Positions 1 to 6,524 of a DNA stretch of 8,101 nt are shown in pieces. The DNA comes from Bacteroidota bacterium (lineage in GTDB: Bacteria > Bacteroidota > Ignavibacteria > Kryptoniales > JAKASW01). Below the pieces are notes generated by a model, which saw only the letters and a list, made by a program, of their open reading frames with translations, was not told where the DNA came from and did no database searches. How positions within the stretch are numbered: the first letter of the stretch is position 1; each line of letters opens with the position of its first letter. Position numbers and translations under genes: made by a program. Where the stretch lies: assembly GCA_021789755.1 (NCBI GenBank), contig JAJYJD010000158.1, forward strand, positions 1-8,101, written 5' to 3'.

Positions 1-57
1 GAAAATGACCGACAAAACGAAAAGAGCGCCGAGAAGCGTGGTAAAAAAATCAAACAT
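1..57 (-). CDS. N-terminal fragment of a probable membrane protein (runs off left edge)
   Basis: The reading frame opens with ATG at 57-55 and stays open to the window edge, giving 19 residues that start MFDFFTTLLG and continue almost entirely hydrophobic, as in a first transmembrane helix or an uncleaved signal anchor. The ATG lies inside the end of the upstream gene: the start and the neighbour's TGA share an 8-base overlap (50-57). This suggests translational coupling and membership of the same operon. A purine-rich GAAGAAGGG stretch lies about 9 bases upstream as a possible ribosome binding site. Nothing can be said about function from 19 residues. Being cotranscribed with a polysaccharide-deacetylase-like protein makes a glycosyltransferase or other polysaccharide-assembly membrane protein possible, but that is only a guess from context. 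Confidence 0.5.
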   Translation of the reverse strand, partial: MFDFFTTLLGALFVLSVIF

Positions 58-3000
58 GCGCGATTGCCCTTCTTCGTCTCACCTTCAGGACGAAATAGAG
101 CACAACCAATATTCCTCCTGCCAGGGATCCGAAGATCGCTATAAGTGAAGATGACCACAGGCTCGTAACATCAATTCCGTACGAGACCGTACTTTCGAGG
201 ACGACCAGGACTTTGTGCTGACCCGGTGGAAGAACAATTCCGTAGTGCTGTTCTTCACGGGCAACGGTAAACGAGACGTCGTGGTCATCGACCAGGACGG
301 CATACGGCATTTTGCCGAAAGACACGGCGCATCTTGAGGGAGAATCGTACGTGAACTCGACACCGCGCTGAAACGTCCGTTCACTGAGTATATTGCAGGA
401 GGCTGCTTCGATGTGCGATTGCATCATGCCGCTCTCGAAGGGATTGACGTCCGCCTTCACGATTTTCACCAGATGGTCGCCCGCCGGAATGGAGAAGTAG
501 CCGGGTTGATATGGATAGACAATCCTGTCGTCGACCGAGACCTCGGCGACGTCGTCGCTGAGCCGTAGCGCCGTCGAATATGGAGCGCTTATGCTGAACC
601 CGTCGTGAGTGATATGGAAGTCAGCCTGAGGAGCCGATGCAAATGAAAACTCTGCGACATCCTGCGGATAAGCCGTTGCCTCTGAATAAATCGATGTCCG
701 CGGGGCGGCTTTGGCGGCGGAGTTGACCAGCAGGTAACTCTCTATTCCGGTCGGAGTCTTTGTCGGGAAGACCCCGTTGTAGTTCGATCCCCGGAAGTCG
801 AGTATGTTCAAATCCATCATCAAATCCGATGAGTCGGGCCCGAGCAGCCGCCTGTATGTATTCCCTATTGCAATATACCGCCGCGGGTCGGCGTTCCAGT
901 TTGGAGCAGGGTCTTCCACGTTCAGCTCATACGGAAATTCCTTCCTCAGCCCGAGAATCTGGTCAATGTCGACACCGATAGATGTTTTTAGGTCGGGAAA
1001 GGTCTTCTGGTCGAGGACGGTCAGGATTATCTGGGCACCCGGTTTATCCTTGAACGCGTCGGTGGCAATTGAAAGGAAATGGGCCGTCAGATCAGTTACA
1101 AGAGCAGCGCGGAAGTCGACAAAACTCTTCCAGTCCAGCGGAGACGTCTTGTAATAGTGCGGAGAATTCTGTTGGAAGAGCTGCACGGGATCGAATCCGA
1201 ATTTCTTCCTGAACATCGTCCGCGCACTCTGGTCAAACGGCGTCAGCATCCGCGGGTCGGCAGGCGCTCCTTCCCCGCCAAAGTACAGCTCGGCTATGTT
1301 CACACCGTCCCAATCATGGGACGTCAGAAATTTGTAGGTCCAGTCGGAGGCCGCGCGCAGGCAGGCAGTGTCCGCCAGGGCCACCGGGTAACGCCAGTCG
1401 GGACGGACATCCTCCCCCTTGTAATTCTTTTCGTGCCACTGCGGATGCTCGTCATAGAATTTCTTGCTGATCTGCGGCGGCTCGATCCATACATCGACCG
1501 TTATGCCGTAGGCATGACAGAGCCTTATCAGCCTGTCGTAATCGTAGGAAAATTTCGGATACTCGTGCCAGCCTGCTACATGGATACACCTGATGCCGCG
1601 GCTGGCCCATTCCTTCACCAGCGTCTCGATACTTATGTTCCTGCGCAATCCCGGATCAAAATACATCTCCAGGGCATCCCGTCTCAATGAAGGATAAAGC
1701 TGCAGGTAGTTCTTGATCCATTCGATGATGTAGGGGAACCTGGAATATCCTCCGTCGGTAACGGGATCGAAGCGTGCGCTCATTGAAATGAACTTGCCTT
1801 TCCCGTATTTCCTGGCTATGGCAATCGGAGCATCGTTTACATCATTAGTACATATTATCTGGTCGCCTTCTTCGACGTCGATGCGGTGAACTGTCTCGAA
1901 GTTCCCCCAGCTCAGAAGCTCTTCGGGGAACAATCTGTCCCTGACTTTCTCGAGCCTCATCACGTTTTGACTGAACTTTACGCCCAGATCGACGGCGAGC
2001 GGGTTTTTTGAATCGGTAATCAGACGTCCGCCGTCAGAGACGAACTTCTCGAGGACCTCGTACAGCGAATCGGGAAGGCTGTCTGCGATAGTATAGGGAA
2101 CTATGACAAGGTTGTAAGGTTCCAGGCTCCCGAGTTCGCCTAAGGCCAGCGTATCAGCCGGAATACCGACACTTTTCAATGCCGTCGCGAAACTTTCTTC
2201 ATCAAGCTTAGCCCCGCCGGTGGCCTTCGAATCCCAGATTATGCCCGCGACTGCCGCGGTCACCTGCTTCTTCTCCGGAAAGATGCCCTTCCAGAGGCTC
2301 TTCAGAGCGATCACCACTCTGTCAAAAAAGGTCAACTCCTTTTCCCTGTACTCTACCGGTTCGGCCGCGTATATCCACCCCGGCTTGAGGTCGATATTCC
2401 TGGTAACTGATTCCGTGATCCTCTTCGACGTAATATCCCGCTTCACGCGTTCACCGTTCTGATCGAGATAAACTTCTTTCAGATATTGATCCTCAATCGC
2501 GATCTTGAAAGAGTCCCGGCCGGAGACGATCGCTCTATCCGGAAGCCTGACGATGTTGCTGCTGTCGCGGAGGCTTACGAATGTGTAGCCGAGCTCCTTT
2601 AGGCCGTCCACGATTTCGCTGAGAAGATGTATCGGCATGAACGGGTGGAAAAACGCGGTAGCATAACCGTCCCTTACATACAGGTTGGCCTTTGCCGCAG
2701 CCAAAATATCACGCACCGCTTTCTCCTCTTCCTCGGCGGAACCGAGAGGAACGTAGCCGACGTTCTCGGGAATGATTTTCTCACCGAACATATCTTTCTG
2801 GATTACGTAAGGGAAATACTGGCTGTAGTCGAGATTATCCATCACGATTCTCTCTTCGACCGCCGTAGAGAAGACTTTCGAGATGGCAGCGTAATCGATC
2901 TCAGAGGCTCCGTAGTGAGGAGTCTCCCACGCGAGCGGATAAACGCCGTTGCGCATCAGCTCTTCGACGCCGGTCTCCAGCTTCTGCTGAACGTACGCCG

Positions 3001-3979
3001 CGTTATCATTCGCGATCGGTTTGTTGAGTGACCCGTCCCAGAACTCGTAATCGTTGTCCGTCACGCCATGATACTGGTGTGTTACGCCGTGCATGACTAT
3101 TGTGGCTCCGTGGGTCTCAGCATACCTGAGCGCGTCAACCATGTCTGGCTTGTCCGAAAGTGAAATGCGGACATTGTTAGCGGGGTCGACGTAAAACGGA
3201 ACTACTCCGATTAGAAACGGGACGCCATCGCCGTACAGAAGATCCGTAATTTTTCTGATGCTGCTCGGATCTTCGGTCGGATCGACGTCCTCAATACGTA
3301 TCATCGCAGAGTGAAATTCAGGATGTTCCTGATCAAGTATGTCATGCAATTTCTCGGCGAAGAAGATATACCTGTCGGTCGGACCGATGTAGGAAAACGG
3401 CGAGTCTCCGAACAGGTAGAGGTTGCCGGTGTGGATCGCGTACGGAGACACCACATGGCGGGGTGCAAATGCGTTAGCAAGGACCTTTACCTTGGTTTCG
3501 TTCGTGATAGTGATCATCGTGAGGTAGTTATCGCCCTTATCGAATCTGACTTCCTTATCGGTGGGCACAACCGCGTCGAAACCCGCAGTCGAGTCGTAGC
3601 TTTCCGGTACGAACCCATACTTTTCAGACAGGTTATGACGGGCATTCATCGCGATTATGCCGGTATTCAGCCAGACAAGCGTTCCCTTGTAGTTATAAGC
3701 ATCGTCGAGAAACCTGTCCGGAGGTTGGCAGTCGACGCTGAAGCCGTTGAAGAAAACGTAGTCGTAGCCGTTGCATTCACCTGCTTTATAATCGTTCGCC
3801 GCGATAATCTTCTTCCGGAGATCGAAGTGGCCGAGTAACTGGAACAACTGGAGCGCGTCTCCTTTAGCAGGATTGACATTTGTATCCTTCCCCTCATATA
3901 CAATCAGCACTCGGTTACCCGCAAATGCATTCGCTCCAAAAAGTACGAGCATCATCAACACGATTCTTCTTATAATCAC
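50..3979 (-). CDS. Membrane-anchored DUF2334 deacetylase-like / TIM-barrel glycosidase-like fusion protein, 1309 aa
   Basis: Likely extracytoplasmic polysaccharide-modifying enzyme. Start is GTG (3979-3977); it gives a proper signal peptide (residues 1-20, cleavage after ANAFA) and follows GGGTGAAG. Residues 22-215 look Rossmann-like. Residues 225-475 match DUF2334, a polysaccharide-deacetylase-fold family: RIEDVDP (D231, D233), HGVTHQYH (H297, H301, H304), WETPHY (351-356) and FFHPF (443-447) suggest an intact metal site. Residues 573-760 resemble a glutamine-amidotransferase-like fold but lack an evident nucleophilic Cys. Residues 765-1045 look like a TIM-barrel glycoside hydrolase, with candidate acids E833, E897 (NIAELYF), E1018 and E1022. 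Residues 1090-1270 are beta-rich. A helix at 1276-1299 followed by RRRR should anchor the protein with its bulk outside the cytoplasm. Substrate is unknown. The deacetylase-plus-hydrolase layout recalls PgaB and PelA. Domain family is fairly sure for DUF2334, less for the rest. Confidence 0.85.
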   Translation of the reverse strand: MIIRRIVLMMLVLFGANAFAGNRVLIVYEGKDTNVNPAKGDALQLFQLLGHFDLRKKIIAANDYKAGECNGYDYVFFNGFSVDCQPPDRFLDDAYNYKGTLVWLNTGIIAMNARHNLSEKYGFVPESYDSTAGFDAVVPTDKEVRFDKGDNYLTMITITNETKVKVLANAFAPRHVVSPYAIHTGNLYLFGDSPFSYIGPTDRYIFFAEKLHDILDQEHPEFHSAMIRIEDVDPTEDPSSIRKITDLLYGDGVPFLIGVVPFYVDPANNVRISLSDKPDMVDALRYAETHGATIVMHGVTHQYHGVTDNDYEFWDGSLNKPIANDNAAYVQQKLETGVEELMRNGVYPLAWETPHYGASEIDYAAISKVFSTAVEERIVMDNLDYSQYFPYVIQKDMFGEKIIPENVGYVPLGSAEEEEKAVRDILAAAKANLYVRDGYATAFFHPFMPIHLLSEIVDGLKELGYTFVSLRDSSNIVRLPDRAIVSGRDSFKIAIEDQYLKEVYLDQNGERVKRDITSKRITESVTRNIDLKPGWIYAAEPVEYREKELTFFDRVVIALKSLWKGIFPEKKQVTAAVAGIIWDSKATGGAKLDEESFATALKSVGIPADTLALGELGSLEPYNLVIVPYTIADSLPDSLYEVLEKFVSDGGRLITDSKNPLAVDLGVKFSQNVMRLEKVRDRLFPEELLSWGNFETVHRIDVEEGDQIICTNDVNDAPIAIARKYGKGKFISMSARFDPVTDGGYSRFPYIIEWIKNYLQLYPSLRRDALEMYFDPGLRRNISIETLVKEWASRGIRCIHVAGWHEYPKFSYDYDRLIRLCHAYGITVDVWIEPPQISKKFYDEHPQWHEKNYKGEDVRPDWRYPVALADTACLRAASDWTYKFLTSHDWDGVNIAELYFGGEGAPADPRMLTPFDQSARTMFRKKFGFDPVQLFQQNSPHYYKTSPLDWKSFVDFRAALVTDLTAHFLSIATDAFKDKPGAQIILTVLDQKTFPDLKTSIGVDIDQILGLRKEFPYELNVEDPAPNWNADPRRYIAIGNTYRRLLGPDSSDLMMDLNILDFRGSNYNGVFPTKTPTGIESYLLVNSAAKAAPRTSIYSEATAYPQDVAEFSFASAPQADFHITHDGFSISAPYSTALRLSDDVAEVSVDDRIVYPYQPGYFSIPAGDHLVKIVKADVNPFESGMMQSHIEAASCNILSERTFQRGVEFTYDSPSRCAVSFGKMPYAVLVDDHDVSFTVAREEQHYGIVLPPGQHKVLVVLESTVSYGIDVTSLWSSSLIAIFGSLAGGILVVLYFVLKVRRRRAIAHV

Positions 3980-4001
3980 GATTTATTCTTCACCCGGTTA
4001 G

Positions 4002-4030
4002 ATTTTATGATTCGTTAGCTGAGATGACAC
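4002..4030 (-). promoter_or_regulatory. Candidate promoter of the DUF2334 fusion gene
   Basis: On the minus strand GTGTCA (4030-4025, four of six matches to TTGACA) is followed after exactly 17 bases by TAAAAT (4007-4002, five of six to TATAAT). Transcription would begin near 3995 and leave a leader of about 16 bases that still contains GGGTGAAG before the GTG start. The -35 element lies inside one arm of an inverted repeat (4025-4051), as an operator might. The leader is short and the match imperfect, so this is tentative. Confidence 0.35.
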
Positions 4031-4218
4031 AGGCACGAAGGCGCTGTGTCAGCGGAGAAAATCTTTAAACTGGTTTGAGGGACCGCAGCTTTAAATGCCG
4101 ATGTCCGGGGACTGCCGTCACTTGCGATGAGCATTTGCGAAACGCCGCCGGTGCTCATTCGTGCAGCTTCTTCGAGAGAGAGACCCTTCTGCAAGATCTT
4201 TTCCTGCAATTCTTTCAT
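4015..4218 (-). CDS. Doubtful small ORF, 67 aa, directly downstream of phoH
   Basis: ATG at 4218 lies 5 bases after the phoH stop codon, and GGGAAAGA within the last phoH codons could serve as a weak ribosome binding site, so coupled translation is possible. The first 35 or so residues look protein-like: a helical MKELQEKILQKG followed by LSLEEAARMSTGGVSQ, which faintly resembles the second and third helices of an XRE-type helix-turn-helix. The second half is rich in Ser, Thr and Ala and ends SCLCHLS, with no recognisable motif. Third-position G+C is about 58 percent, which does not discriminate. The last codons coincide with the inverted repeat at 4025-4051. It could be a real small protein, the remnant of a longer gene, or an untranslated spacer. 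I do not recognise a family. Confidence 0.35.
   Translation of the reverse strand: MKELQEKILQKGLSLEEAARMSTGGVSQMLIASDGSPRTSAFKAAVPQTSLKIFSADTAPSCLCHLS
4025..4051. repeat. Perfect 8-bp inverted repeat (hairpin or operator) upstream of the DUF2334 gene
   Basis: TGACACAG (4025-4032) is repeated inverted as CTGTGTCA (4044-4051) around an 11-base centre. It lies at the 3' end of the doubtful 67-codon ORF and upstream of the large minus-strand gene. Neither strand has a run of T after the stem, so it is not a standard intrinsic terminator. It could be a weak or Rho-assisted terminator for the phoH transcript, or a dyad binding site overlapping the candidate -35 element at 4025-4030. Confidence 0.55.
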
Positions 4219-4223
4219 ACGCT

Positions 4224-5198
4224 TCAGTCTTTCCCATCCCAGCTGTTGTATTTTTCGTAGGCGTCGATGATATCCTTGACGAGTTTGTGCCTGACAACGT
4301 CGGTCTTCTCGAGATACACGAAGCTAATCCCTTCCACGCCTTTCAGCACTTTTTGAATTTCCACAAGACCGCTGAGACTCTTCTGCGGCAAATCGATTTG
4401 AGTTATATCGCCGGTAATGATGGCTTTCGAGTTGACGCCCAAACGCGTCAGGAACATTTTCATCTGCATGCCTGATGCATTCTGGGCTTCGTCGAGGATG
4501 ACAAACGCGTTCCCCAGCGTTCTGCCGCGCATATAAGCGAGCGGCGCTATCTCGATGACGTTTTTTTCGACGTACAGCTTCAGCTTGTCCTGCGGCAGCA
4601 TGTCGTCGAGCGCATCATACAAGGGCCGCAGGTATGGAATGACTTTTTCCTTCAGGTCGCCCGGCAGGAAGCCGAGGCTCTCGCCGGCTTCGACAGCCGG
4701 TCGGGTAAGCACTATCTTCTGCACCTCTCTGTTCCTCAGTGCGGCTATGGCCATCGCGACTGCAAGGTACGTCTTCCCGGTGCCGGCTGGTCCGACTGCG
4801 AAGACCACGTCGTTCTTCTGCACCGCTCTCACGAACTGTCTTTGTCCGGGCGTCTTCGGTTTTATCAGATCGTTTCTTGCCGAGAGGACGACGATCTCCC
4901 GGGACCCGCCTTCAGCGGGCTTTGTGCTTTCCCCTTCTCCGGAAACGAGTTCGACGACAGTCACTACGTCGTCAGTCTTGAGGACTCCCGTCTTGTCGAG
5001 AACGTACATCAGTTCCTTGAACACTTTTTCCACGCGGGAGGTCTCGGCCTCTTCGCCTCTGATAGTTATGCTGTCTCCCCGAACGATAATGTTCGCGTCA
5101 AACCGGTCGGAGATTATCTGGAGATTTGAATCGTTGATCCCGAGAAGCGACAGAGGATCGACCCCCGAGATTCTTATTCGTTTCTCAACGATATCCAT
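4224..5198 (-). CDS. PhoH family P-loop ATPase (PhoL/YbeZ type), 324 aa
   Basis: Cytoplasmic nucleotide-binding protein of the PhoH family, whose members are tied to RNA metabolism and ribosome maturation, often with the endoribonuclease YbeY. Residues 1-85 form the usual N-terminal domain (ISGVDPLSLLGINDSNL). The ATPase core spans about 105-315, with Walker A GPAGTGKT (136-143, K142), the family motif LTRPAVEAGESLGFLPGD (164-181), Walker B VILDEAQN (233-240), TGD (262-264) and a conserved Arg at VVRH (R303). Length fits the family's usual 310-350 residues, so the gene is complete. The ATG at 5198 matches typical PhoH starts but has no clear Shine-Dalgarno sequence; its leader is C-rich. A terminator lies just upstream, so it is probably expressed apart from the LysM operon. 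No ybeY follows it. The broad PhoH assignment is firm; the in vivo role is inferred from relatives. Confidence 0.95.
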   Translation of the reverse strand: MDIVEKRIRISGVDPLSLLGINDSNLQIISDRFDANIIVRGDSITIRGEEAETSRVEKVFKELMYVLDKTGVLKTDDVVTVVELVSGEGESTKPAEGGSREIVVLSARNDLIKPKTPGQRQFVRAVQKNDVVFAVGPAGTGKTYLAVAMAIAALRNREVQKIVLTRPAVEAGESLGFLPGDLKEKVIPYLRPLYDALDDMLPQDKLKLYVEKNVIEIAPLAYMRGRTLGNAFVILDEAQNASGMQMKMFLTRLGVNSKAIITGDITQIDLPQKSLSGLVEIQKVLKGVEGISFVYLEKTDVVRHKLVKDIIDAYEKYNSWDGKD

Positions 5199-5225
5199 TC
5201 AGTCTGTGACGGGGGGTGGTTGGGG

Positions 5226-5271
5226 AAAAAATTAAACGCTCCTGCCTTGCTGAATAGCAGACAGGAGCGTT
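5226..5271 (-). terminator. Rho-independent terminator of the lipoprotein-LysM operon
   Basis: On the minus strand AACGCTCCTG (5271-5262) pairs perfectly with CAGGAGCGTT (5244-5235), a 10-bp stem. The 17-base loop can itself form a small TGCT/AGCA hairpin. The stem is followed by TAA and six T residues (5231-5226). It lies 35 bases beyond the stop of the LysM gene. There is no comparable T run on the plus strand, so it acts on minus-strand transcripts. Confidence 0.85.
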
Positions 5272-5306
5272 CTTGAAAATCGACGAACTTTCCGTGTTAA
5301 TGCTTA

Positions 5307-6074
5307 CTACTTCGAAGGTTGAGCCGACGTCCCGGACATGCGGGCCTTCTTCGCATAGTAGGCGCGCGCCGCAGCTCTTTCCTTGTCGGAAAGCGGAGCG
5401 TTTTCGGGAATTGTCAGAACTTCCCTCGGATAAATCAAATCCGGATTCTTGATCTTATCGCGGTTGGCGACATAAATCTTGGGCCACTTCCAGGGATCGT
5501 CATAGATCGTCTTCTTCTTGGAAATGTTCCAGAGACAATCTCTGTTACGCGCCCACGTGCCGACCGTGTAGGTCTTAGCCGCAGCAGTACAATTGGCCAG
5601 GCGGGCCTTCAGCTGTCCGTAGTTGTTTGTCAGGCTCTGAACCTGATCGTAATACTCCGATGCTAGCGCAAGCTTGCTGGCTTTCATCGAGTCTATGCTT
5701 GACGCCATCGCTTCCACAGTCGCTCTGTTTGCACAGAGATCCTGATCGGACATCTGCATATAGTTGTTGATCTGAGAGGTCAGGTTCTGAAGAGTCAGCC
5801 CGTATGCCTTAAAGGCATCTTCGGTAGTACCCAACATTCCCAGATATTTCTGCCATTCGGACTGGTACTGCTGGTCGAGACCGGTCGACTGATTTTTCAA
5901 ATTGGCTACGTCAGTGTTCAACTGATCGAGTACATTTTTCAGCGAGTCACGTTGGGCAGTCAGAGTAGTGATCTGTGCCTGCCAATCGTCAACTTTCATT
6001 TTCTCCTGTGCGGAAGCCACAGAAGATATCGCGAAAAACAACGCGACAACTGCCAGTATGGATAGACGTTTCAT
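5307..6074 (-). CDS. Secreted coiled-coil LysM-domain protein, 255 aa
   Basis: Probable periplasmic peptidoglycan-binding protein. A signal peptide covers residues 1-22 (cleavage after SSVASA, before QEK). Residues 26-160 are predicted mostly helical, with heptad-like stretches at 30-75 and 120-160. A LysM domain occupies about 168-223: it opens YTVG, has the typical CLWNIS, WPKIYVANRDKI and PDLIYP blocks and closes VLTIP. LysM domains bind N-acetylglucosamine-containing glycans, in bacteria usually peptidoglycan. A basic, alanine-rich tail follows (229-255). Cysteines sit at 113, 162 and 180, the last in the LysM domain, so a disulfide is possible. AAGGAG (6086-6081) lies 6 bases before the ATG. 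The gene follows the small lipoprotein gene by 13 bases and ends at a strong terminator. No enzymatic domain is visible; an envelope-structural role is inferred. Confidence 0.9.
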   Translation of the reverse strand: MKRLSILAVVALFFAISSVASAQEKMKVDDWQAQITTLTAQRDSLKNVLDQLNTDVANLKNQSTGLDQQYQSEWQKYLGMLGTTEDAFKAYGLTLQNLTSQINNYMQMSDQDLCANRATVEAMASSIDSMKASKLALASEYYDQVQSLTNNYGQLKARLANCTAAAKTYTVGTWARNRDCLWNISKKKTIYDDPWKWPKIYVANRDKIKNPDLIYPREVLTIPENAPLSDKERAAARAYYAKKARMSGTSAQPSK

Positions 6075-6087
6075 CTATGGCTCCTTA

Positions 6088-6366
6088 TCAGTTAGTCTTA
6101 CTTGTGTCTTGCTTTGCTTGAATTCTCTGCTGCAGGACCTGCTCATTGCTCTGAAGTTTTTTGAGCTGGTCTTGCTTGTCAGCTACTTGCTTTTGCAATT
6201 CAGCTTTTTGCTGTTGCGTGGTCTGAATCTGCTGCTGGAGCGTCGCGATCTCGTTCTTCAGATCGGATAATTGCTGCATCTGACTCTTGTCAGCATATTT
6301 TGTACACCCAGCAAGCAAAATGGACGCTACAATGAGACTCAGGATTGCACCCGGGAATTTTCTCAT
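6088..6366 (-). CDS. Small coiled-coil lipoprotein, 92 aa
   Basis: The N-terminus is a type II signal peptide: charged MRK, a hydrophobic stretch (6-19) and lipobox LLAGC with lipidation at C21. The residue after the cysteine is Thr, not Asp, so under the enterobacterial sorting rule it would go to the outer membrane; sorting in this organism is unknown. Residues 28-85 form one Gln- and Lys-rich coiled coil (for example LKNEIATLQQQIQ), likely oligomeric. Overall design recalls Lpp-type or YbgF-type envelope proteins, but no homology is claimed. It lacks the C-terminal Lys used by Lpp for covalent attachment to peptidoglycan. The next gene in the operon encodes a LysM protein, which could supply that contact. 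The start is fixed by a near-perfect Shine-Dalgarno AAAGGAGGT (6380-6372), 5 bases before the ATG. Confidence 0.9.
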   Translation of the reverse strand: MRKFPGAILSLIVASILLAGCTKYADKSQMQQLSDLKNEIATLQQQIQTTQQQKAELQKQVADKQDQLKKLQSNEQVLQQRIQAKQDTSKTN

Positions 6367-6399
6367 TTTCTACCTCCTTTGCATATTTTCGTCGTTCTA

Positions 6400-6428
6400 A
6401 GTTTAATGGAATCAAGCGTTTTAGTCAA
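6400..6428 (-). promoter_or_regulatory. Sigma70-like promoter of the lipoprotein-LysM operon
   Basis: On the minus strand TTGACT (6428-6423, five of six to consensus) and TAAACT (6405-6400, four of six) are separated by exactly 17 bases. Predicted transcription start is near 6393, giving a leader of about 26 bases that carries the strong AAAGGAGGT ribosome binding site. If the organism uses a Bacteroidetes-type housekeeping sigma factor the element may not be the real one. Confidence 0.6.
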
Positions 6429-6465
6429 GCATCTGGTATTAAAATTATCTTAATATTTTTTCACG

Positions 6466-6471
6466 GATAAT
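6466..6471 (+). promoter_or_regulatory. Tentative -10 element for argG
   Basis: GATAAT lies in the AT-rich divergent spacer, 53 bases before the argG start, and would give a leader of about 45 bases. No convincing -35 hexamer lies 16-18 bases upstream (AATTAT is the nearest). It is offered only as the best-looking hexamer in a spacer that must contain an argG promoter. Confidence 0.3.
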
Positions 6472-6510
6472 GCGAAATCAGGCCCGCTTTTAGTAAATTT
6501 CAATTCCAAA

Positions 6511-6517
6511 AGAGGAG
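6511..6517 (+). promoter_or_regulatory. Ribosome binding site that decides the TTG start of argG
   Basis: AGAGGAG lies 7 bases before the TTG at 6525, a standard spacing. The next possible start, a GTG at 6534, would be 16 bases away, too far for this site. No in-frame ATG lies near. Confidence 0.75.
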
Positions 6518-6524
6518 TTCCGAA

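Noticed and set aside
1079..1690. Plus-strand open frame of 203 codons
   Set aside because: It lies fully antisense to the well-supported 1309-codon gene, and its protein is Arg/Val/Pro-rich with no motif; it is a shadow frame.
3311..3838. Plus-strand open frame of 175 codons
   Set aside because: It is antisense to the N-terminal part of the DUF2334 gene and shows no recognisable domain or ribosome binding site.
4555..5235. Plus-strand open frame of 226 codons
   Set aside because: It is antisense to phoH, its product is Ser/Thr/Arg-rich low-complexity sequence, and it ends inside the terminator region.
6444..6471. Short inverted repeat ATTATC...GATAAT in the argG spacer as an operator
   Set aside because: Six bases with a 16-base gap in AT-rich sequence is easily expected by chance, and there is no supporting context.
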